Origin: Streptococcus pseudopneumoniae
GTDB lineage: Bacteria; Bacillota; Bacilli; Lactobacillales; Streptococcaceae
NCBI RefSeq assembly: GCF_001074155.1
Contig: NZ_JUUZ01000033.1
Span: 1-64,000 of the forward strand
Direction: 5' to 3'
Length of the DNA stretch: 64,000 nt
The notes beneath the pieces are model-generated. The model did not search any database. It worked only from the letters and a program-made list of their open reading frames with translations, and was not told where the DNA came from. Positions 26,938 to 36,403 of the stretch are shown in pieces (the first letter of the stretch is position 1; each line of letters begins with the position of its first letter). The translations under genes and the position numbers were made by a program.

Positions 26938-27927
26938 TTATTCAACAACAGCTTCAGCAATTTCTTCTGCAGTGATTCCTGCGAAGTAACGACCTAGGTT
27001 AATGGTTTGAAGGGCTTTGAGGACATCTTCACGTTCGTATTTGACACCACGAAGGACATCTTCTACTGCTGCAACATCTTCGATACCAAAGAAGTCTCCA
27101 TAAATCTTGATGTCTTGGATTTTGGATTCAATGACGTTAGCGAAGATTTCAACCTTACCGCTAGGGAATTTAGTTCCACGACGGACATTGTATTCAGGTG
27201 ATTTCCCATAGTTCCAGTCCCAAGTTCCAAATTTAGTTTCTTTGATGCGATTGATTTCAGCCAATTCTTCATCTGAGAATACATACTCAGTCATCTCAGG
27301 GTATTCTTTTTTCATGTATTCCAAGAGTAAATCACGGAATTCTTCAACAGTGATCTTTTCTGGCAACTCATCGATAATATTAGTTACTCGAGCACGGACT
27401 GATTTAACCCCTTTTGATTCAAACTTATCTTTAGACACTTTAAGTGCGTTAGCTAGGACTGACAAATCCACGTCAAAGAGAAGACAACCATGGTGCATGA
27501 TACGGCCATTGATATAGGCTTGTGCATTTCCACAGAATTTCTTACCGTCGATTTCCAAGTCGTTACGGCCTGTAAATTCAGCTTTAACACCAAGTTCAGC
27601 CAAAGTATTGATAACTGGAGTAGAGAAGCTCTTGAAGTCAAAGGCCTTGTTTTCATCTTCTTTTGAAATGATAGTATAGTTAAGGTTGTTCAAATCATGG
27701 TAAACAGCTCCACCACCACTGATTCGTCTCACTACTTCAATTCCATTTTCACGAACATAGTCACGGTTAATTTCTTCAATCGTATTTTGGTGACGTCCTA
27801 CAATGATAGATGGTTTGTTAATCCAAAGAAGGAAGATTTGATCTTCATCAAGAAGATGCTTAAAAGCGTACTCCTCTAAAGCAATATTAAAGGCAGTGTC
27901 GTTTGAATGATTGATAATGTATTTCAT
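26938..27927 (-). CDS. lplA: Lipoate-protein ligase A
   Basis: Adenylates scavenged lipoate and transfers it to lipoyl domains of 2-oxoacid dehydrogenases. The 329 residues contain the ligase core RRISGGGAVYHDLNNLNYT (about 67-85), the lipoyl-AMP segment GRNDLEIDGKKFCGNAQ and HHGCLLFDVDL, plus the C-terminal accessory domain (about 250-329). It is the last gene of the dehydrogenase operon, 58 bp after the E3 gene, and its product would lipoylate the E3-borne lipoyl domain. Confidence 0.93.
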   Translation of the reverse strand: MKYIINHSNDTAFNIALEEYAFKHLLDEDQIFLLWINKPSIIVGRHQNTIEEINRDYVRENGIEVVRRISGGGAVYHDLNNLNYTIISKEDENKAFDFKSFSTPVINTLAELGVKAEFTGRNDLEIDGKKFCGNAQAYINGRIMHHGCLLFDVDLSVLANALKVSKDKFESKGVKSVRARVTNIIDELPEKITVEEFRDLLLEYMKKEYPEMTEYVFSDEELAEINRIKETKFGTWDWNYGKSPEYNVRRGTKFPSGKVEIFANVIESKIQDIKIYGDFFGIEDVAAVEDVLRGVKYEREDVLKALQTINLGRYFAGITAEEIAEAVVE

Positions 27928-27985
27928 AAGATACCTTCTAATACGATAGAGACTGGAAAATAATTCCAGTCTAGTCTATCTATTT

Positions 27986-29689
27986 TTATTTTTTCTTAGG
28001 TGAATGGATAGCCATTCCAAGAACATCCGCAAATGCTTCGTACATAACTTCAGAGTATGTTGGGTGACCGTGGATTGTCTTAAGCATTTCTTCTACAGTG
28101 ATTTCCATTTCGATGATGCTTGACGATTCATTGATCAATTCAGCTGCTGCTGGACCAATGATATGAACACCAAGGATTTCACCATATTTCTTGTCTGCAA
28201 TGACTTTAACAAATCCTTGAGCAGCATCTGATGCAATTGCACGTCCGTTTGCGGCAAAGTTGAATTTACCGATTTGGACATCATATTTCTCACGAGCTTG
28301 TTCTTCAGTCAAACCAACTGCTGCTACTTCTGGAAGAGTGTAGATAGCTGCAGGAGTTAAGTTTAATTTGGCAACAGCGTGGTTTCCTTTAAGAGCATTT
28401 TCAGCCGCTACTTCACCCATACGGAAGGCAGCATGAGCCAACATCTTAGTACCGTTGATATCACCTGGTGCATAAATACCAGGAACAGAAGTTTCCATGT
28501 ACTCGTTAACCTTGATACGACCACGGTCTAACTCAAACTCAACTTCTCCGATACCTTCAAGATCTGGAACACGACCGATTGATAGAAGAGCTTTGTTCGC
28601 AATGATATCATCTTTTCCTTCAACCTTGATACGAAGTTTACCATCTTCTTCAATGATTTCTTGGAGTTTAGTACCTGTCAAGATAGTCATACCTTTACGT
28701 TCAAGGATTAAACGAAGGTTCTTAGATACTTCCGCATCCATAGCTGGAACAATGCGATCCATCATTTCGATAACAGTAACTTTTGAACCAAATGTCATAA
28801 AGGCTTGACCAAGTTCAATACCAACGACACCACCACCGATGATAACGAGGCTTTCTGGAACTTCATTCATTTCAAGAATATCGTCACTAGTCATCACAAG
28901 TGGTGATTCCATACCTGGAACATTAATCTTGCTGACTTTAGAACCACCAGCAAGGATGATTTTCTTGGTTTCAAGCAATTCAGAACCATTGACTAGGACG
29001 TTCTTATCCTTAGTGATAGTACCAATACCTTTATGAACATCCACTCCGTAACTACGAAGAAGTCCAGCAACTCCACCAACAAGGGTATTGACAACTTTAG
29101 ATTTTGTTTCTAAAAGTTTGTCCATATCAACTGTGAAGTTAGGATTTTCAATCACGATACCTCGATTTGCAGCATGACCGATATTCTCGATAATTTCAGC
29201 ATTGTGAAGGTAAGTCTTAGTTGGGATACATCCACGGTTCAAACAAGTTCCACCAAGTTCAGATTTCTCAACAAGAGCAACCTTACCACCTAATTGAGCT
29301 GCTTTAATGGCAGAAACATAACCAGCAGGTCCACCACCAATAACAACGATATCATAAGCATCATCGCTCTTACCATCATCGTTCGAAGCACTTACTGCAG
29401 GTGCTGGGCTAGCTTCTGGTGCAGCTGCTCCAGCTGTTGGGATATTTTCCCCTTCTTCACCAAGATAACCGATAACTTCTGTAACAGGGACTGTCTCGCC
29501 GTCCCCTTTCAGGATAGCGATCAAGTAACCGTCTTCTTCTGCTTCCAATTCCATGCTGACTTTGTCAGTCATGATTTCCAAAAGGATTTCTCCTTCTTTT
29601 ACAAATTCTCCGACTTTTTTATTCCATTGGACGATTTGTCCTTCTGTCATATCCACGCCGGCTTTTGGCATAATTACTTCTAAGGCCAT
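27986..29689 (-). CDS. lpdA: Dihydrolipoamide dehydrogenase (E3) with N-terminal lipoyl domain
   Basis: Flavoenzyme reoxidising dihydrolipoamide with NAD+. In 567 residues a lipoyl domain comes first (1-80; lipoylation lysine K43 in TDKVSM), then an Ala/Pro linker (about 86-108), FAD motif GGGPAG (118-123), redox disulfide C149/C154 in GGTCLNRGCIPTK, an NAD site GGGVVGIE, and the dimer-domain active histidine in HGHPTYSE near the end. The lipoyl domain is carried here and not on E2. Operon position fourth of five. Confidence 0.95.
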   Translation of the reverse strand: MALEVIMPKAGVDMTEGQIVQWNKKVGEFVKEGEILLEIMTDKVSMELEAEEDGYLIAILKGDGETVPVTEVIGYLGEEGENIPTAGAAAPEASPAPAVSASNDDGKSDDAYDIVVIGGGPAGYVSAIKAAQLGGKVALVEKSELGGTCLNRGCIPTKTYLHNAEIIENIGHAANRGIVIENPNFTVDMDKLLETKSKVVNTLVGGVAGLLRSYGVDVHKGIGTITKDKNVLVNGSELLETKKIILAGGSKVSKINVPGMESPLVMTSDDILEMNEVPESLVIIGGGVVGIELGQAFMTFGSKVTVIEMMDRIVPAMDAEVSKNLRLILERKGMTILTGTKLQEIIEEDGKLRIKVEGKDDIIANKALLSIGRVPDLEGIGEVEFELDRGRIKVNEYMETSVPGIYAPGDINGTKMLAHAAFRMGEVAAENALKGNHAVAKLNLTPAAIYTLPEVAAVGLTEEQAREKYDVQIGKFNFAANGRAIASDAAQGFVKVIADKKYGEILGVHIIGPAAAELINESSSIIEMEITVEEMLKTIHGHPTYSEVMYEAFADVLGMAIHSPKKK

Positions 29690-29728
29690 ATCTTACTTCC
29701 TTTATCTATATTTCTAAAAATAAATTCT

Positions 29729-30772
29729 CTAAACCAACATTGAGATTGGGTTTTCAATTAAAGCTTTCAAGTCTTTCATAAACTTAGCACCAGCCATACC
29801 ATCTACGACACGGTGGTCAATTGTTAAACCAAGACTCATAATTGGACGAATCACGATTTCACCATTAACAACAACTGGTTTCTCAATTGTTGAGCTAACC
29901 CCAAGGATTGCTGAGTTCGGTTGGTTAATGATCGGACCGAATGATTGAACGCCAAACATTCCCAAGTTACTGATGGTGAAGGTTGAATTTTGCAACTCGC
30001 TAGGAGCTAGTTTACCATCCAAAGTACGTCCGATAACATCTTTGAAGGCAACTACCAACTCAGACAAGCTCATTTTTTCAGCATTATAAACAACTGGCGT
30101 CATCAAACCATTATCCATTCCAACTGCCATCGCAAGGTTGACATAGTTGTGAGTGATAATTGTCTTACCATCTTCAGTTAATGAAGCGTTAATGTACGGG
30201 TGTTTCATAAGCGTCTTAACAACCGCAAGTGAAAGCAAGTCTGTAACAGTAATTTTCTTACCAGTTGCTTCCATGATTGGATCAAGGACTTTCTTACGAA
30301 GTGCAAGCATTTCAGACATATCAACATCATAGTTAAGCGTGAAGGTTGGGGCAGTCAAATATGACTCAACCATACGTTGAGCAATAACCTTACGCATCGG
30401 TGTCATTGGAATACGCTCGATTTCTCCATAAGGAGTTACGTTATCTGGAACTTCTTCCACTTTCTCGATTTGAGAAGGTGATTTAATCGTATCGTTTTCA
30501 ATATTTTCCGGAAGGAAAGCTAAAACATCCTTCTTCATAATCTTGCCACGATGACCAGTTCCTTGGATTTCCTGCCATGCAATGTTATGTTCAAGGGCAA
30601 TTCGTTTTGCAAGTGGTGAAATGCGAACCACATTAGTGTCTTTAAATGTTTCCACGTCTTCTTTGTGGACACGACCGTTTGCGCCTGAGCCAGAAATATC
30701 GTAGAGATTAATTCCTAAATCATCCGCTAATTTTCTAGCTGCAGGAGTCGCTCTTAGCTTATCATCAGCCAT
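29729..30772 (-). CDS. acoC: 2-Oxoacid dehydrogenase acyltransferase (E2) lacking a lipoyl domain
   Basis: Core acyltransferase of the pyruvate/acetoin dehydrogenase complex, 347 residues. It starts directly with two peripheral-subunit-binding domains (about 6-41, TPAARKLADDLGI; about 48-85, SPLAKRIALEHNI), a linker, then the catalytic domain (about 115-347) with DHRVVDG containing H320 and D324. No lipoyl domain is present; the one on E3 must serve. The start follows AGGAG. Acetoin versus pyruvate specificity is not settled by sequence. Confidence 0.9.
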   Translation of the reverse strand: MADDKLRATPAARKLADDLGINLYDISGSGANGRVHKEDVETFKDTNVVRISPLAKRIALEHNIAWQEIQGTGHRGKIMKKDVLAFLPENIENDTIKSPSQIEKVEEVPDNVTPYGEIERIPMTPMRKVIAQRMVESYLTAPTFTLNYDVDMSEMLALRKKVLDPIMEATGKKITVTDLLSLAVVKTLMKHPYINASLTEDGKTIITHNYVNLAMAVGMDNGLMTPVVYNAEKMSLSELVVAFKDVIGRTLDGKLAPSELQNSTFTISNLGMFGVQSFGPIINQPNSAILGVSSTIEKPVVVNGEIVIRPIMSLGLTIDHRVVDGMAGAKFMKDLKALIENPISMLV

Positions 30773-30790
30773 GACCTCTCCTATTCTATA

Positions 30791-31032
30791 CTAAGATATT
30801 AAGGACGAAGAGGGCAATGAAAAAATAGGAGATTGACGATGTGTTCGATGAACACAAGGAAATCTATCTTTTTTTCACAGACCTCCGTCCGAATTCAATT
30901 ACATGATGCAAAGGGCGTTAAAAAGTGACCGAAAAATAGGAAATCAACATAGACCTCGACGAAGTCAAGAAGATTTATCTTTTTTCCGAGCTTTTAGCCC
31001 GTGCTCTAATCTAAGATATCAAGGACGTAGAG
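30791..31032. repeat. Tandem hairpin repeat inside the dehydrogenase operon
   Basis: The 333-bp gap between the E1-beta and E2 genes holds about 2.2 copies of a unit of about 110 bp. The flank CTAAGATATYAAGGACGWAG recurs at 30791 and 31011, and the hairpin modules lie at 30819-30876 and 30931-30987. Each hairpin has a GAAAAATAGGA arm, an apical inverted repeat (GTGTTC/GAACAC in the first, GACCTCG/CGAAGTC in the second) and an ATCTTTTTTC arm. No ORF is supported here. Confidence 0.65.
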
Positions 31033-31105
31033 AACTTTGCATCTATTAGATACAAATAGATACAAAGCTTCTCGTCTGATTAATTTACATAATTTATTTT
31101 ATGTA

Positions 31106-32098
31106 TTATTGTTTATTGTGAGTTTTACGGATTGCATCTTTGATGCTTTCAACTGTTGGAATCATTGCATTTTCAAGATTTTGTGCATAAGGCATTGGTA
31201 CATCCTCACCTGCACAACGGCGAATAGGTGCATCTAAATAATCGAATGCTTCTGATTCTGAGATAATAGCTGAAATTTCACCGATAAAACCACTTGTCTT
31301 GTGGGCATCGTTGACAAGAACTACTTTTCCAGTTTTCTTAACTGAGTTAATGATGATGTCTTTATCAAGTGGAACCAAAGTACGTGGGTCTACTACTTCT
31401 ACTGAGATGCCTTCTTCAGCCAATTCTTCAGCTGCTTGCATCACACGACGAAGCATTTTACCGTATGTTACTACTGTTACATCAGTTCCTTCGCGTTTGA
31501 TTTCTCCGACACCAAGTGGGATAGTATAGTCTGGATCTACTGGTACTTCCCCTTTTTGGTTAAATTCTGATTTGTATTCAAGAATGATAACAGGGTTGTT
31601 GTCACGGATAGAAGACTTAAGAAGACCCTTCATATCAGCTGGTGTACCTGGAGCTACAACCTTCAATCCTGGGATATGAGTGAACCAAGATTCCAATGAT
31701 TGTGAGTGTTGTGCTGCAGAACCTACTCCGTTACCAGCGGCACAGCGGATTGTAATTGGTACTTGACCTTTACCACCAAACATGTAACGAGTTTTAGCTG
31801 CTTGGTTGACGATATTATCCATGGCAATAACAGAAAAGTCCATGAAGGTCATGTCGACGATTGGACGAAGTCCAGTCATAGCAGCACCAGCAGCTGCTCC
31901 AGAAATAGCTGCTTCGGAAATCGGACAGTCACGAACACGTTCTGGTCCAAATTCTTCAAGCATACCTACAGATGTACCAAAGTCTCCACCAAAGACACCG
32001 ACATCTTCACCCATCAAGAGTACATTTTCGTCGCGACGCATTTCCTCAGACATTGCAAGGATAATGGTATCGCGGAAAGACATTAATTTTGTTTCCAT
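31106..32098 (-). CDS. acoB: 2-Oxoacid (pyruvate/acetoin) dehydrogenase E1 beta subunit
   Basis: Beta chain of the thiamine-diphosphate E1 component, 330 residues. Typical segments are MGEDVGVFGGDFG (about 28-40), GLRPIVDMTFMDF and the C-terminal transketolase domain with VVDPRTLVPLDKD and VVLVNDAHKTSGFIGEI. It follows the alpha gene by 16 bp, so E1 is made as an alpha2beta2 pair. The start has AGGAG upstream. Confidence 0.93.
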   Translation of the reverse strand: METKLMSFRDTIILAMSEEMRRDENVLLMGEDVGVFGGDFGTSVGMLEEFGPERVRDCPISEAAISGAAAGAAMTGLRPIVDMTFMDFSVIAMDNIVNQAAKTRYMFGGKGQVPITIRCAAGNGVGSAAQHSQSLESWFTHIPGLKVVAPGTPADMKGLLKSSIRDNNPVIILEYKSEFNQKGEVPVDPDYTIPLGVGEIKREGTDVTVVTYGKMLRRVMQAAEELAEEGISVEVVDPRTLVPLDKDIIINSVKKTGKVVLVNDAHKTSGFIGEISAIISESEAFDYLDAPIRRCAGEDVPMPYAQNLENAMIPTVESIKDAIRKTHNKQ

Positions 32099-32114
32099 AT
32101 TTCTCTACTTCTCC

Positions 32115-33083
32115 TTAGTCTGCGTAAATATCTTCAAAAGCTGATTCTAGTGGAGGGAATGGACTTTCTTCTGCAAACTTAACAGATGCTTCCACTGCTT
32201 CCTTGACCTGAGCCTGAATTTCTTCAAGTTCTTCTGCACTAGCAATTTTATTTTCAACAAGGTACTTGCGAAGGTTTTCGATTGGATCTTTTTCTTTCCA
32301 CTCATCGACTTCTTCACGTGTACGATATTTACCAGGGTCTGATGATGAGTGACCAAGCCAACGGTAAGTTACACTTTCGATCAAGACAGGACCTTTACCA
32401 GAACGAACATGGTCAACTGCTTTCTTAAATCCTTCGTAGACATCGATAACATTGTTACCGTCTTCGATAAACATTCCAGGAATACCGTAAGCAGCACTAC
32501 GCTCATGGATATGCTTGACATTTGTCATTTTCTTAATATCAGCAGAGATTCCATAACCGTTATTGATACAGTAGAAAATTACTGGAAGATTCCAAATTGA
32601 AGCCATATTAACAGCTTCGTGGAATACACCTTCATTCGTCGCTCCATCACCAAAGAAGCAGACAACGATTTTACCAGTGTTTTTCATTTGTTGAGTAAGG
32701 GCTGCACCTACTGCAATCCCCATACCACCACCTACGATACCGTTAGCACCAAGGTTACCTGCATCTAGGTCGGCGATGTGCATTGATCCACCTTTACCTT
32801 TACAAGTTCCAGTATACTTACCAAGGATTTCAGCCATCATACCATTAAGGTCGATTCCTTTAGCAATGGCTTGTCCGTGACCACGGTGGTTTGAGGTGAT
32901 GAGGTCGTCTTCGTTTAGAGCTAACATAGCCCCAACGTTTGCAGCTTCCTCACCAACAGAAAAGTGCGTCATACCTGGCACTTTTCCTTTTTTTACTAAT
33001 TGAGCAATTTTTAAATCCATACGACGAATTTCTTCCATCTTACGGAACATCTCAAGCAAAAGATTTTTATCTAAAGTTGACAT
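32115..33083 (-). CDS. acoA: 2-Oxoacid (pyruvate/acetoin) dehydrogenase E1 alpha subunit
   Basis: Alpha chain of E1, 322 residues, decarboxylating the 2-oxoacid with thiamine diphosphate. The ThDP motif runs from GDGATNEG to INNGYG (about 145-176), and the phosphorylation-loop-like RSAAYGIPG and YRWLGHSSSDPGKYR segments are conserved. First gene of the operon acoA-acoB-acoC-lpdA-lplA. A good sigma-A promoter with an adjacent Rex-like half site lies upstream. Confidence 0.93.
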   Translation of the reverse strand: MSTLDKNLLLEMFRKMEEIRRMDLKIAQLVKKGKVPGMTHFSVGEEAANVGAMLALNEDDLITSNHRGHGQAIAKGIDLNGMMAEILGKYTGTCKGKGGSMHIADLDAGNLGANGIVGGGMGIAVGAALTQQMKNTGKIVVCFFGDGATNEGVFHEAVNMASIWNLPVIFYCINNGYGISADIKKMTNVKHIHERSAAYGIPGMFIEDGNNVIDVYEGFKKAVDHVRSGKGPVLIESVTYRWLGHSSSDPGKYRTREEVDEWKEKDPIENLRKYLVENKIASAEELEEIQAQVKEAVEASVKFAEESPFPPLESAFEDIYAD

Positions 33084-33119
33084 AATCTTGCCTTTCTAAG
33101 TTTAATTTCTTATAGTTCT

Positions 33120-33174
33120 ATTCTAACTTATAGGTTAACTAGAGTCAAAGATTATGCTTGATATTTTTTCACAA
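33120..33174 (-). promoter_or_regulatory. Promoter of the dehydrogenase operon with a Rex-like site
   Basis: On the minus strand TTGACT (33148-33143), 17-bp spacer, TAGAAT (33125-33120), about 37 bp before the acoA ATG. Immediately upstream of the -35, TTGTGAAAAAATATCAA (33174-33158) keeps the full left half of a Rex operator with a degenerate right half. Confidence 0.6.
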
Positions 33175-33181
33175 TATAAAA

Positions 33182-33214
33182 AAAGAAAAGTCAATGAAAT
33201 CAAGACTTTTCTTT
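33182..33214. terminator. Terminator downstream of the MATE gene
   Basis: AAAGAAAAGTC (33182-33192) and GACTTTTCTTT (33204-33214). It follows the minus-strand MATE gene and precedes the dehydrogenase operon promoter. Confidence 0.75.
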
Positions 33215-33264
33215 ACGTAAAATAGCTATTTCACAAACTGATTTCCATGGATATTTTCAACAAA

Positions 33265-34605
33265 TTATTTGAATCTTTTCATAATAACTTGTAAACGCCA
33301 CTGATAGAGTAATCCGCTGACAACTAAACTTACGATAAGACCTATCCAATATGAATAAGCATCGAGATTTGTTGAATAATCTAGAAACAAACCAAGAGGT
33401 ATAGCAACTCCCCAGTATCCAAGGAGACCAAGGTAGAAAGGGATGACAGTATCTTTGTAGCCTCGTAAAATCCCTTGTAATGGTGCCGCAAATGTATCAG
33501 CTAACTGGAAAAATAAGCTATAGGTCATAAAACTAGCAGTTAGTTGAATAAACTCTGGATCATGACCATAGAGACTGGCAACATTTTCTCTAAAAACATA
33601 CAGAAAAGAAAGTGTTAAAATTGCGAATGCCATAGCTGATAGTCGTCCGATTTTTATGTATTTCTTAGCATCCACTAGACGTTTAGCACCAACTTCGTAA
33701 GAAACAACAATAGCCATTGCTGTTGAAACGCTCATAGGAAAAGCGTACATGAGAGATGAAAAGTTCATGGCAGACTGATGACTAGCTATTATCAATGATG
33801 AAAACTTCGCCATAATCAAGCCAACGGCTGAAAAAATAGCAACTTCTGCAAATACAGTTCCACCAATAGGTAACCCCAGTTTTATCGCTTCTTTTATTTT
33901 ATTCCTGTCTAAAGGTAGTCGGTTTTCTAAATGTAGTTCTTTTAATTTTTCTTGTTTAAGAAGGACTAGTATAGATATACCCAACAAGGCCCAATAAGCC
34001 ATAGAGGTCCCAAGTCCCGCTCCAGCTCCTCCTAACTCAGGAAAACCAAAGGCGCCATAAATCAATAAATAGTTAAAGCCACTATTGAGAGGGAGCAATA
34101 AAAGCATCAAATACATGGATAACCTTGTTAATCCAAGTGCATCCAGTAATGAACGGATAACACTAAAAAGTAAGAGAGGAATAATCCCTATTGCCAAAAA
34201 CCATAGATAACGAACTGCTATATTTGCTACCGCTTCTTCTAATCCCATATTATTTAGAACTAAAGGAGAAACCAGAAAAACTAAAACAAATAGAAAAATG
34301 GATAAGGCAAGCGAAAGATAAAGAAACTGATAGAAATCAGAAGCCACTTCTTCTTTTTTCCCACGTCCTAAATGATGTCCAACTATAGGGACTAAGGCAG
34401 AAACAATACCTGTTAAAAAAGTAAAGAAAGGATTCCACAAGCTAGTCGCCATTGATACACCAGCTAAATCAATCGTATTATACTGGCCGGTCATGGTCGT
34501 ATCAACAAAGGAAGCCGAATAATTTGCGAATTGATAAACCAAAATAGGGAAGAAAATCTTAAGAAATAAAATGAACTTGTCTTTAAAATGATGGGTTGGA
34601 TACAT
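33265..34605 (-). CDS. MATE family efflux transporter (DinF-like)
   Basis: Twelve-helix multidrug/toxin efflux protein, 446 residues, driven by H+ or Na+. Family marks are FVDTTMTGQYNTIDLAGVSMATSLWNP in helix 1-2 (about 32-58), VPIVGHHLGRGKKEE and the mirrored GTVFAEVAIFSAVGLIMAKF start of the second half. I recall this gene as the DinF-type MATE next to pyrC in pneumococcus. Ribosome site AGAGAGAG is weak. Confidence 0.87.
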   Translation of the reverse strand: MYPTHHFKDKFILFLKIFFPILVYQFANYSASFVDTTMTGQYNTIDLAGVSMATSLWNPFFTFLTGIVSALVPIVGHHLGRGKKEEVASDFYQFLYLSLALSIFLFVLVFLVSPLVLNNMGLEEAVANIAVRYLWFLAIGIIPLLLFSVIRSLLDALGLTRLSMYLMLLLLPLNSGFNYLLIYGAFGFPELGGAGAGLGTSMAYWALLGISILVLLKQEKLKELHLENRLPLDRNKIKEAIKLGLPIGGTVFAEVAIFSAVGLIMAKFSSLIIASHQSAMNFSSLMYAFPMSVSTAMAIVVSYEVGAKRLVDAKKYIKIGRLSAMAFAILTLSFLYVFRENVASLYGHDPEFIQLTASFMTYSLFFQLADTFAAPLQGILRGYKDTVIPFYLGLLGYWGVAIPLGLFLDYSTNLDAYSYWIGLIVSLVVSGLLYQWRLQVIMKRFK

Positions 34606-34648
34606 ACAGACTCTCTCTAAATTTAAATTTTATAGAGCAGTATTTCAT

Positions 34649-35917
34649 CTAGTTTTTATAAACAATCTGTCCATTACAAATAGTGTATTTTACCTGCCCT
34701 TTTAAAGCTTCACCGATAAATGGTGAATTAGCCGCTTTAGAAGCAAAATGTGTGTCTACAATTCGGTCAGCTTTATCATCGAAAATGGTAATATCAGCTG
34801 GACCATTTTCAGCCAAATAACCTGCTTCAAAATGATACAATTTTGCTGGGTTTACTGTCATTTTTTCTAATAATTCCATCAAGCTTAGCTCACCAGCTTC
34901 GACTAAGTAAGTTAAACCAAGTGACAAAGAAGTTTCTAAACCAGTCATACCTGATGGTGCCTTGGTAATATCCTCGACGTTCTTTTCATCAGCATGGTGA
35001 GGCGCGTGATCTGTCGCAATTACTGAAATGACTCCAGATTTAAGCCCCTCAATAACTGCAAGGCGGTCAGACTCCAAGCGAAGTGGTGGATTCATCTTAG
35101 CATTACTTCCCTTAGTCAAGAGAAGCGCTTCAGTCTTAGAGAAATGTTGCGGTGCTACTTCTGCAGTTACGTTTGCTCCCAAACCTTGAGCGAACTCCAC
35201 AACCTTAACACTTTCTTCCTTGGATAAGTGCTGGATATGAACATGGGCTTTTGTTGCATAGGCGATCATGACATCACGTGCAATCATTGCATACTCTGCA
35301 ACCCCTGTAGCACCACAAATATGGAAGTGTTCTTTAGCAATATTTTCATTAAAACCTAGCGTACCATTCAGACCAGGATCTTCCTCGTGTAAGCTGATAA
35401 ATGTGTTGAGTTTTTTAGCCTCTTCCATAGCTTCCTTGACCACTTTACTGCTTTCAAGAGGAATACCATCATCTGAAAAACCTACAGCTCCAGCTTCTAA
35501 AAGAGCTTTAAAATCAGTTAAGTTTTGGCCATTAAAGTTCTTGGTAATAGTTGCTACAGTTTTGACATTGATTTTTTCCTTAGCTGCTGACTGCAGAACT
35601 TCTTGCAAGGTTTCTACGTCAGAGATGGTTGGATTGGTATTAGCCATCATGACAACTGTCGTAAAACCACCAGTTGCTGCAGCTAGTGCACCTGTATGAA
35701 TGTCTTCTTTATGAGTTTGACCAGGTTCACGGAAATGAACATGGATATCCACTAAACCGGGGGCAACTACATGACCAGTTGCATCAATGACATCTGCATC
35801 TTTTTCACTAATTTGTGGTGCAATTTTGACAATTTTACTGTCTTCAACCAAGATATCACACACTTGATCCAAACCAGACTTAGGATCCATTACTCGACCA
35901 TTTTTAATTAGTAACAT
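34649..35917 (-). CDS. pyrC: Dihydroorotase
   Basis: Zinc amidohydrolase of pyrimidine synthesis, closing carbamoyl aspartate to dihydroorotate. It has 422 residues of the type I (Firmicutes) form: metal motif [17 protein letters not shown] (about 57-73), HHHH-type ligands in SLHEEDPG and HIQHLS, and the catalytic [15 protein letters not shown] lies upstream. It follows mutX by 12 bp, so mutX, pyrC and perhaps ung are co-transcribed. Confidence 0.94.
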   Translation of the reverse strand: MLLIKNGRVMDPKSGLDQVCDILVEDSKIVKIAPQISEKDADVIDATGHVVAPGLVDIHVHFREPGQTHKEDIHTGALAAATGGFTTVVMMANTNPTISDVETLQEVLQSAAKEKINVKTVATITKNFNGQNLTDFKALLEAGAVGFSDDGIPLESSKVVKEAMEEAKKLNTFISLHEEDPGLNGTLGFNENIAKEHFHICGATGVAEYAMIARDVMIAYATKAHVHIQHLSKEESVKVVEFAQGLGANVTAEVAPQHFSKTEALLLTKGSNAKMNPPLRLESDRLAVIEGLKSGVISVIATDHAPHHADEKNVEDITKAPSGMTGLETSLSLGLTYLVEAGELSLMELLEKMTVNPAKLYHFEAGYLAENGPADITIFDDKADRIVDTHFASKAANSPFIGEALKGQVKYTICNGQIVYKN

Positions 35918-35929
35918 CTGCTTTCTCCT

Positions 35930-36394
35930 TTATTCGTAGAAATCCACTTGGGTATCCAATAACTTATCACCATCATAAACAAACTTTGCTGAAAAGAATG
36001 GTTTATCTTCTAAAAGCCACTCTACGAAGGTGTGGTCTCCTTCCCAGGTTGGTTTGCTCAAAACCTCATCATAAGGAACCCATTCTAAAGTCCCTTCATT
36101 ACAGTCAATTAAATCACCCTCAAACTCCGTCACCTTAAACACATAGGTGTACCAGTCTAAGTCTGGTGTAAACTCTGGAAAGGTGATTACACCTTTAAGA
36201 ACCGGCTTAGCCTTCAAACCTGTTTCTTCTAAAATCTCGCGGGCAGCACATTCTTGGGGAGTTTCTCCACGCTCTAACTTTCCACCCACACCAATCCATT
36301 TTCCTTCATGGACATCATTAGGCTTTTTATTACGATGAAGCATGAGCAATTCTTTTCCATTATCAACGTAGCAAATCGTCGCTAACTGAGGCAT
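35930..36394 (-). CDS. mutX: NUDIX hydrolase, MutX-type 8-oxo-dGTP diphosphatase
   Basis: Sanitises oxidised nucleotides such as 8-oxo-dGTP to prevent mutations. The 154 residues carry a complete Nudix box, beginning GGKLERGETPQECAARE and ending ILEETGL (about 37-59). AAGGAG precedes the ATG. It is 9 bp downstream of ung, another DNA-protection gene, in the same strand. Confidence 0.9.
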   Translation of the reverse strand: MPQLATICYVDNGKELLMLHRNKKPNDVHEGKWIGVGGKLERGETPQECAAREILEETGLKAKPVLKGVITFPEFTPDLDWYTYVFKVTEFEGDLIDCNEGTLEWVPYDEVLSKPTWEGDHTFVEWLLEDKPFFSAKFVYDGDKLLDTQVDFYE

Positions 36395-36403
36395 ATTCTC
36401 TCC

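Noticed and set aside
31706-32144. Plus-strand ORFs opposite the E1 beta gene
   Set aside because: Shadows of a conserved gene; Ser/Thr/Cys-rich nonsense composition.
35931-35938. Perfect cin-box complement (TATTCGTA) near the mutX stop
   Set aside because: It lies at the end of a coding sequence with no competence gene placed behind it in the right orientation; the copies near 11531 and 48187 are likewise inside genes.
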